From NCBI GenBank assembly GCA_003024985.2, contig PXIH01S0009270.1: a DNA stretch of 13,459 nt. One strand, written 5' to 3'. Position 1 is the first letter of the stretch. Every line of letters begins with the position of its first letter. Positions 7,443 through 13,459 of this stretch are shown here, one piece after another. Origin of the DNA: Euperipatoides rowelli (taxonomy: Eukaryota > Onychophora > Udeonychophora > Euonychophora > Peripatopsidae). The position numbers and the translations under genes are program-made. The notes beneath the pieces are model-generated. The model searched no databases, had not been told where the DNA came from, and saw only the letters and a program-made list of their open reading frames with translations.

Positions 7443-8262
7443 CCTCCCCCACTTGCATGTCAAAACTCAGCATCAATATTTTAGGTCCATTCTCAACCAC
7501 ACAGAGAAGAAACAAATATTAATCACATACACTGACCACTTCTCACGAATGACCTTTGCCAGCCCACTGCCAAGCCAAGAAGCACACATAATCGCTAGAT
7601 TACATGGAACCAATATATACACGCTATGGCGGCAAGACCGAGGACCACAATTAGTAGGACACATCATGTCTACACTATGTGCAAAGCTAGGAATAGAGAG
7701 AATAATTACAAATAGCTACTGGCCACACTCAAATGGCATAAGTGAAAGAATAAACACCAAAACACTCAACTTAATATCACATTATTGCAACAAAAACTTC
7801 ACTAACTGGGACACCATGCTCCCATACTTGATGCAACCGTACATAGCAGCACAAAACAAGTACCTTTCTACATATTCCATGGCTTATACCAATACGATGT
7901 ATTCTCAGAATTCAACCCCAACGAAAATGAACTTAGAAATAATAGACTTAGTAGACGCCATAATGGAAAAACTGGAGACTGCAAAGTCAGAAGTATTTTC
8001 AAACCTACAAAACACCTCCATCAATAATGCTAGAAATAAAGATAGAGGGCGCCGACTGCGAGAATTCAACATTGGTGAATCTGTCTTAGCCTTGGATGTC
8101 CCCAGTTACACAGGTCATAACAGGAAACTAAATTCAAGATATACAGGACCATATACCGTGATTAAAAGAACTGGAATAGGTAATTGCCATATTCAGGACA
8201 TTAACCACCCAGACATAATAAAAAAAGTGCACATTGACAAACTTAAAACATATGTTTACTGA
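7443..8262 (+). pseudogene. pol: Ty3/Gypsy integrase core and GPY/F domain
   Basis: The longest open stretch in the window (from ATG 7453, 269 codons). Catalytic residues: D62 in WRQDRGPQLVG (codon 7636-7638) and E98 in NGISERINT (7744-7746), a D-35-E spacing typical of retroviral-type integrases. The block that should hold the first aspartate is in another frame (+1) around 7472-7517, reading INILGPFSTTQRRNKY, and has asparagine (AAT, 7475-7477) where aspartate is expected. The frames switch near 7517-7522. The loop ahead of D62 looks shortened. The GPY triplet is at residues 232-234 (RYTGPYTVIKR) and the domain closes with KKVHIDKLKTYVY. The first 20-odd residues of the ATG frame are therefore spurious. 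Confidence 0.9.
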
Positions 8263-8628
8263 AATTACATAATCGATGAAGAAACAAGTAGTACTACATC
8301 TGCCATTACAGATGGAAAATCTATTACAGAAACCCCTATTATCACTTTCCCAACTGAAGAAGTTGATGTAGTTGATGATAACCTCGATCAAGATAACACT
8401 GAAAATGAAATACAAATAATACAGTATGAAGATTACCTACGATCACTATAAGACCAAACAATGATCCCAACGCCATCTAATGAGATAGCGGAGATCAAAA
8501 CTATTAAACAAAAATATGTACGCACTCTTAATGACTTAAATAAAAACAAAAAAGCCAAAACTGAATTGCCTACCGAGATGGAAAACCCTGAAGTTACACC
8601 CCAATACTATTTAAGAAAAAGAACTTAA
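8263..8628 (+). pseudogene. pol: C-terminal tail of Gypsy pol, two nonsense codons
   Basis: After the TGA at 8260-8262 the same frame stays open for 62 codons to a TAA (8449-8451) and then for 58 more codons to a TAA at 8626-8628. The first part is acidic and rich in T, S, D and E (EEVDVVDDNLDQDNTENE), the second is lysine-rich. The end reads QYYLRKRT, similar to the basic Y-x-L-R-x-R ending common in Gypsy Pol proteins. The tail is thus most simply the true C-terminus of the integrase polyprotein, reached in the original element without the two stops. No envelope-like frame follows. Confidence 0.72.
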
Positions 8629-8640
8629 ATAAACAAAATA

Positions 8641-8692
8641 TTTACCTAGGTAAACTAAAACAAAGGAAACCACTTACACGAGTGGCCACTCG
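8641..8692. repeat. two perfect 14-bp palindromes
   Basis: TTTACCTAGGTAAA (8641-8654) and CGAGTGGCCACTCG (8679-8692) are each perfectly self-complementary without a spacer. They lie 24 bp apart, 12 bp after the last pol stop, where the 3' non-coding region or polypurine tract of the element would be. No function is known to me. Confidence 0.85.
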
Positions 8693-9353
8693 AACAAAAA
8701 AAACCAGACACTCAAAAAAGAGAAATACATTTAAAACATAATACAAGTTTTGCTTGATAAATTAATATGAAATAAATATCACAAACCCAATAAATTTAAA
8801 ATATAAAACATTTTAATATATAAATAAACTCCCCAATCAAAAAATGACACAAATGATGAGCCCACTGATGCGCCCCTCGACGCCTACTAGTTCGGCTCAC
8901 CATAGTAATCTCCCCAAAGTCAATCAATTCAGAAACCTAAATGTCCTCTTCACTAACTTTGTCCACATGTTCTGCCTGCAAGGCATGATACTTCTCACTT
9001 GTCTCGCACAAAGCCTCTCCCTGGGCCAGAAATTTTTGCACTAAGAACCTATAAGCAGTTTTAAAACTTTATACCTTGCCTTTAAACCTGACCCAACCAC
9101 TACACACTCCTATCCACCTGCTGGTCCAACTCTAGCCTCTACCATGACAAAAGAAAGGCAAATAAGCCACAAGCTCAAAAAAGGCTGTTTATCTTAAGTG
9201 CCAACCGTAATATCAAAATTTTTTTAAACGCCAAGAAAAATAAATCACACAGCGTTAGAAGGGAGCGTTAGTCAACCAGCCAATATATGGTAGACTCTAG
9301 AATGAAAGCTTGCTTTATTCCTAATAATTATCAATTTTTTCATTGTTACACAC
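8693..9353. other. no gene recognised
   Basis: The region after pol should contain a 3' LTR if the element were complete, but I find no copy of 4290-4575 here. 8840-9200 has more balanced composition. A plus-strand frame (8844-9044, 66 codons) and an antisense open piece (about 8940-9070, including a CETSEKYHALQAEHVDKVSEED block) overlap; neither shows a known motif, and at most one can be real. The antisense piece has the look of a coiled segment, but upstream stops limit it to about 44 codons. Confidence 0.4.
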
Positions 9354-9754
9354 AAAAAAAAAAAAAAAACACAGAAAAGGTTAGAATTTTTGCTAATTTT
9401 ACTTATAGTTTAGCAAGAAATTCAAGTAATAAATAAAGCAAATTCTTGCTAATTTTACTTATAGCATAGCTAGACAGAAATAGTTACAAAAAAAAAAAAG
9501 GGACAAAATAATTAGATATAAAGAAGTTGATTACTCAGAGAAAATACATAAGCAAAGCATTTTTATTATAGTACAAATTATTTGCACAATCAAAGGAGAT
9601 ATTTTACACAAAGAAAGGTAGACTCAAGTTGTTTTGAAGCCTATTACAGAGTTTAGACTTATATACACTTTTTTTGTTAAAGTAAATTGTTCGGTAAAGA
9701 AACTAAAGTTTTTCACATCTTATAATTTGTTTGTTCAGTTAATTTTAACGTTCC
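9354..9754. repeat. A16 tract and short direct repeats
   Basis: A run of 16 A (9354-9369) is followed by two copies of TGCTAATTTTACTTATAG (9391-9408 and 9447-9464), 56 bp apart and exact over 18 bases. The second copy is followed by another A run (9488-9499). The remainder to 9754 is AT-rich with stops in all frames. The pattern could be the tail of a retroposed sequence, but its body is not identified. Confidence 0.55.
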
Positions 9755-10206
9755 CTGAGGATAGAGTTATGTCATTTGCTAACTAAATTAGCAAATAACA
9801 GAATAAATCATCCTGATTTCTTCCTAATTTTTAGTTACACTTTGCCAGACAAGTTATCTTCTTACAATGTTCATTTGTTCAGAATCACAAAATCGTGCAA
9901 ACCTGCCTATAAAATTGATGGAAATGATATAGAATCTTAAATATTGTTTATCTTTCATACTTTATTAATTTTTGGAAGATGATTATTGTTCTTATTTTAT
10001 GTCAGTACTTTGTTACTATCTTCTCTCCTCCTATATTGGCCTCCCCAGCACAGTTCTATATCATAGCCATTCCAACATATCCCAGTCCTGTAATAAAAAG
10101 AATATCAGAATTACTCATCTTATTGCAAAAGAAAACAAAAATGAAAAGAGAGAATAAATAACAGTACGAGTTATCAACAAAAGAGAGCTAATTGTACCGA
10201 GAACTC

Positions 10207-10256
10207 AACATTCGAGCATTAATTCAATACAGTCGCCATGGTTACCAACTAAGCTA
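10207..10256 (-). other. tRNA-like pol III promoter boxes in left arm
   Basis: On the minus strand TAGCTTAGTTGG (10256-10245) fits the tRNA A-box form TRGCNNAGTNGG, and GCTCGAATGTT (10217-10207) is a weak B-box match, about 27 bases further on. The right arm has the same pair in plus orientation (11006-11017 and 11045-11055), with the B box more decayed. This suggests that each arm contains a tRNA-derived SINE head. The A-to-B spacing is a little short and no tRNA cloverleaf is evident, so it is a tentative call. Confidence 0.35.
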
Positions 10257-10586
10257 TCTGTAATTCTCATCAGCAAAAAAAATCTGGTTGCTGCTCTTCT
10301 CACTTGGAGCCCCTGTAGTGTTGACATCGTCAGGATTTGCATAATAGCAGATGACACTCAATAACGACCTATCAAGAAATCAATAAAGAAAGACGACAGT
10401 AGCAACACCCAGGTACAAAAGGTCCTGCAATTCATAATTCTAGAAGCAATTTTCCAGACTTTTTGTAATTTTCTCTTTGATTGAAATGGTGTTTAGAATG
10501 CAGTAGAAGCACGTTCAATTTTCCAGTCAACTAGTTCAGCTACAAGCGGGACCTGTCACTAAGGTGTTCACTGCCGATCATGACAC

Positions 10587-10702
10587 ATCTCTAAAATTGG
10601 AATTCAACGGTGAGTCTACGATTGGTAAGGCGAGAGCTAATTGTTTTGACGGTTATTGGTACAGTGGAGACTGGAACAGCTTACTTCGAACATCCTAAGA
10701 GC
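10587..10702. other. spacer of the large inverted repeat
   Basis: These 116 bp separate the two arms. The first 40 bases (10589-10628) repeat the segment found before the Gypsy reverse transcriptase at 5783-5820. The rest (GGCGAGAGCTAATTGTTTTGAC onward) has no second copy here and no open frame. The spacer would be the loop if a transcript of both arms folded. Confidence 0.8.
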
Positions 10703-11520
10703 GTGTTATGATCGGCAGCGAACACCTTAGTGGCAGGTCCCGTTTGTAGCTGAACTAGTTGACTGGAAAATCGAATGTGCTTCTACTGCATTCTAAACAC
10801 CATTTCAATCAAAGGAAAAATTACAAAAGGTCTGGATTGTGGATTTTCAAGGCCTTTTGTATCTGGGTGTTGTTACAGGTGTCTTTTTCTTTGATTCCTT
10901 CTTGATAGGTCGTTGTTGTCATCTGCTATTATGCAAATCGTGATGATGTCAACACTAGAGGGGCTCCACCAAGTGAGCAGAGCAGCAACCATATTTCTTT
11001 GCAGATAGCTTAGTTGGTAACCATGGAAACTGTATTGAATTAATGCTTGAATGTTATGTTAAGAGTTTTTGGTGCAATTAGCTCTTTTTTGTTGATATTA
11101 ACTCGTTGTTATTTATTAGCTCTCTTTCTTTTCATTTTGTTTTCTTTTGCAATAAGATGAGTAATTCTGATATTCTTTTTATTACAGGACTGGGGTATGG
11201 AGGAACGGCTATGATAGGGGACTGTGCTGGGAGGCCAATATAGGAGGAGAGAGGATAGTCACAAAGTACAAACAAAATAAGAATAATAATTACTTTCCAA
11301 AAATTATTAAAGTTTGAAAGATAAACAATATTTAAGATTCTATATCATTTCTATTAATTTTATAGGCAGGTTGCACCATTTTGTGATTCTGAACAAATGA
11401 ACATTGTAAGGTAACTTGTCTGGCAAAGTGTAACTAAAAATTAGGAAGAAATCAGGATCATTTATTCTGTTATTTGCTAATTTATTTAGCAAATGACATA
11501 TATTCCCTCTCTTCCTGTAA

Positions 11521-12839
11521 CAACTTTGATTATAACAAAGTTTAATATTACAGCACAAACAATATTTAAAAACTTTATTATCGTTACTATATGTAATGTA
11601 TTACTTTCCCTTTTGTTGTAAGCAGATTGCAGGAAGTCGAGTCCCCCCCCCCCCCATAAATAAATGTATTTTAATATTTAGTTTACATTATAAATATATT
11701 TTGTATTTTATAAATATACCAAATATTTTAAATATTTAAAAGTCAACACTGAAATGTAAAGTTACTGTATAAACAAATATGTCACCATGAGTAAATGGTG
11801 GTAATCAAGAATTTGCTTATATTTTGAGAAATAAGATTTTAAATATTTTCTTAACATTTTGAAATAGTTATCAACAAATAAATGTTAATTTGAGTTATAG
11901 GCTATTCACAAAAAATAAATCATTTTGGACTAATTTTGCAAATAATATTTTTTCTTGCAATCAAACATTATTTAGTATGATTAGCAAATTATTTAATCTC
12001 GTTTTTTTAATTAAGAAATCTCTAAGACAAAAAAAAAAAGAAAAAAGAAAGACTACTATAAAAGTCAGTGCATTTCTGAAAATGAAATTTAGATTTTAAA
12101 TAATTTATAAGAATGTTTTCCAATGCAGAAATTCATTAAAAAAGTTGACCAAATTATTTTTAAAAAAATACAGTATTTTGCTTCTTGAAACTATAACAAG
12201 CGACTCACACTTCCTCTGCTCAAAACAACATTAGGATAGGCCCTAAGTACAGATTAGGGTACGTAAAGATATTGCTTGGATTTGGACAACAGTATCAAAA
12301 TATTGTTTTTAACTAAGGTAAGAAAGAATCGCTTAACTAGTAAGTCAGATACATCAAAACTGGAGCATGCTCTACCATCAACAAAACTGAAAAGGGAAAC
12401 CCCAACACAGGGTAGTTTTGCTTTATACCATGATCAATTCTCCATGCTAGGGGAGGCGTGACTTATGGGCAGAATAAATTAAATTGGGCTAAAAGCGACT
12501 ACTGATGTGATGAAATGCTGAGACACCTAAGAACAATGTAATGACTCCAACTGGGTATTTTATAGTTGCAAGTAATGCCCCCACGTGGAAGTGAATACGA
12601 TAGATTAGCATAAATTAACAAACACAAGGGTTCATCGCCACATGTTGTCATTTATAATAAAGAAAATTAGCTGCCAAACAGGGAAGGAACAATATATAAC
12701 AGATTAATAGTCACCCCCCCCCCCCCCCCCACCTATAAAAAGTCCCGGATCCAGGAATTTAGGACCATCTAAATTAATGAAAAAAAATAATATATTCTTC
12801 GCTTTTTTTTTCTAATAATTAATAATTACAGTAAAATGC
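11521..12839. other. AT-rich spacer, no gene seen
   Basis: All frames are interrupted, and the short open stretches at 11890-12099 and 12276-12461 have low-complexity or unrecognised content. There is a small perfect hairpin (AACTTTG 11522-11528, CAAAGTT 11536-11542) and two poly-C tracts, C13 at 11643-11655 and C17 at 12714-12730. The second tract is followed by ACCTATAAAAAGTCCCGGATCC, which may mark the end of an unidentified dispersed repeat. 12200-12660 is somewhat less AT-rich without a recognisable motif. Confidence 0.5.
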
Positions 12840-12879
12840 TGATTAAGAGTGCATGCGCTCTAAAAACCTTCATTTTTCC

Positions 12880-12969
12880 AATTTGGGGGTGAGCCCTTAT
12901 TTGGCGAACCCATCTTGAACTTTAGAAACAGCTTCAAACATGAAAATTTCGGGGGTGAGCCTTACTTGG
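12880..12969. repeat. duplicated GGGGGTGAGCC motif
   Basis: The 25-bp blocks at 12880-12904 and 12945-12969 agree at all but a few positions: AATTT(G/C)GGGG(G)TGAGCC(C)TTA(T/C)TTGG. They stand out in AT-rich DNA. ATGCGCT also occurs on both sides (about 12853 and 13004), so the region may be a degenerate tandem array with a period of about 65-75 bp. No coding frame uses it. Confidence 0.65.
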
Positions 12970-13459
12970 ACATGCTTCCGATTTCTTAAGAATGAAAAAA
13001 AGGAATGCGCTTTTATTTGGATTAATCAAGTAAACACCGTTTTTTTTAAATGAAATTAAAATAAATTAAACACTGTCCCCTTAATTACATGACAGGTTAT
13101 TTCCCTATAATTTCGATTTTTGAATACCGTATATGAAATATTCCTAGTCCAGCATAACTATACTAGTACACTAGCTTTAAACGAAGTAACTTACCTATAT
13201 TAAAAGGCATCAATTATTTTTTTTTAATTTATTTTGTTGATTGCCGCATATCATGCTATTGGTTTTATAACGTTACTAGTAAAAGCGATCAAGGTATGAA
13301 AAAAAAAAAGTTTATATTATTTTTTTCATTCTTGAAAACCAAATTATTCCTTTCTCACAAGTGAATTTTAAAGTGGTTTATCAATGCCTATTTCAACTTT
13401 ATTGATTTATGTGTATTTTTGTATAAAAATGCTTGTTTAATTAATCAATTTTTTATATT
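12970..13459. other. AT-rich spacer, no gene seen
   Basis: This end of the window contains several T and A runs (for example 13038-13047 and 13299-13309), stops in all frames and no element boundary that I can identify. Confidence 0.55.

Larger units (their letters stand above)
9755..11520. mobile_element. large inverted-repeat (fold-back) element
   Basis: The left arm (about 9755-10586) and right arm (10703 to about 11520) are reverse complements over about 800 bp, around a 116-bp spacer. Landmarks found in both arms: the inner end GTGTTC(A/G)CTGCCGATCAT, TAGCTGAACTAGTTGACTGG, CATCTGCTATTATGCAAAT, the 25-bp exact block 10236-10260 against 11002-11026, CTGATATTCTTTTTATTACAG and the outer end AGCAAATGACAT. 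Substitutions and small indels are spread along the arms, so it is not an assembly duplicate. No transposase frame is present. It resembles a fold-back transposon or an inverted duplication of a repeat of about 800 bp. No clear target duplication is visible at the ends. Confidence 0.88.

Noticed and set aside
7473-7667. Minus-strand 64-codon frame
   Set aside because: It is antisense to the integrase catalytic core and has no own signal.
8134-8415. Minus-strand 93-codon open frame
   Set aside because: It lies antisense to the end of the Gypsy integrase and pol tail, which has clear motifs; it is a shadow frame.
8844-9044. Plus-strand 66-codon frame as an envelope or accessory gene
   Set aside because: It has no signal peptide, transmembrane or protease-site pattern expected for an envelope protein, and an antisense frame overlaps it.
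9391-9464. CRISPR-like direct repeats
   Set aside because: Only two 18-bp copies in clearly eukaryotic DNA, with no array or further spacers.
9972-10161. Two overlapping plus-strand frames of about 60 codons
   Set aside because: Both lie in the left arm of the large inverted repeat, the matching right arm does not keep either frame, and no motif is seen.
12714-12730. Poly-C tract as a regulatory element
   Set aside because: Homopolymer runs of this kind are usually slippage products, and three occur here without a common neighbour; the length may also be a sequencing error.

Overview
The window is strongly AT-rich, non-coding eukaryotic DNA. It looks like an intergenic stretch of an invertebrate genome, with an arthropod the best guess from the element types. 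I see no host protein gene, no bacterial-style operon and no CRISPR array. What can be recognised are transposable-element remnants and fold-back structures: a TTAA-flanked piggyBac-type MITE, Ty3/Gypsy pol remnants on both strands, tRNA-derived sequences and several inverted repeats.

Layout. 1-1559 is AT-rich spacer with a near-perfect 34-bp palindrome (840-873) and two copies of a ~110-bp repeat (916-1022, 1223-1338). At 1560-2713 a minus-strand Gypsy integrase C-terminal remnant is split by a TTAA-bounded element (1760-2545), a nested insertion. At 3098-3523 a fold-back has arms of about 200 bp meeting in a degenerate tRNA-Asp(GUC)-like sequence. A smaller fold-back lies at 4033-4143. From about 4290 to 8628 lies an old plus-strand Ty3/Gypsy element: an unpaired LTR-like segment, an unrecognised leader or gag zone, then decayed reverse transcriptase, RNase H, zinc-finger and integrase modules, and an in-frame pol tail. 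Two perfect 14-bp palindromes sit just past the end of pol. At 9755-11520 there is a very large inverted repeat with arms of about 800 bp and a 116-bp spacer. The rest (11521-13459) is AT-rich spacer with poly-C tracts and a short duplicated motif.

How the parts relate. No part forms a working pathway. The Gypsy pol has frameshifts and stops in most domains, and its first integrase catalytic aspartate reads as asparagine. The MITE and fold-backs carry no transposase and could only have moved using enzymes made elsewhere. The most unexpected link is a ~38-bp sequence shared by the spacer of the large inverted repeat (10589-10628) and the segment just before the Gypsy reverse transcriptase (5783-5820). 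The large inverted repeat and the tRNA-Asp fold-back are the best candidates for undescribed elements; both would give long hairpin RNA if transcribed through.
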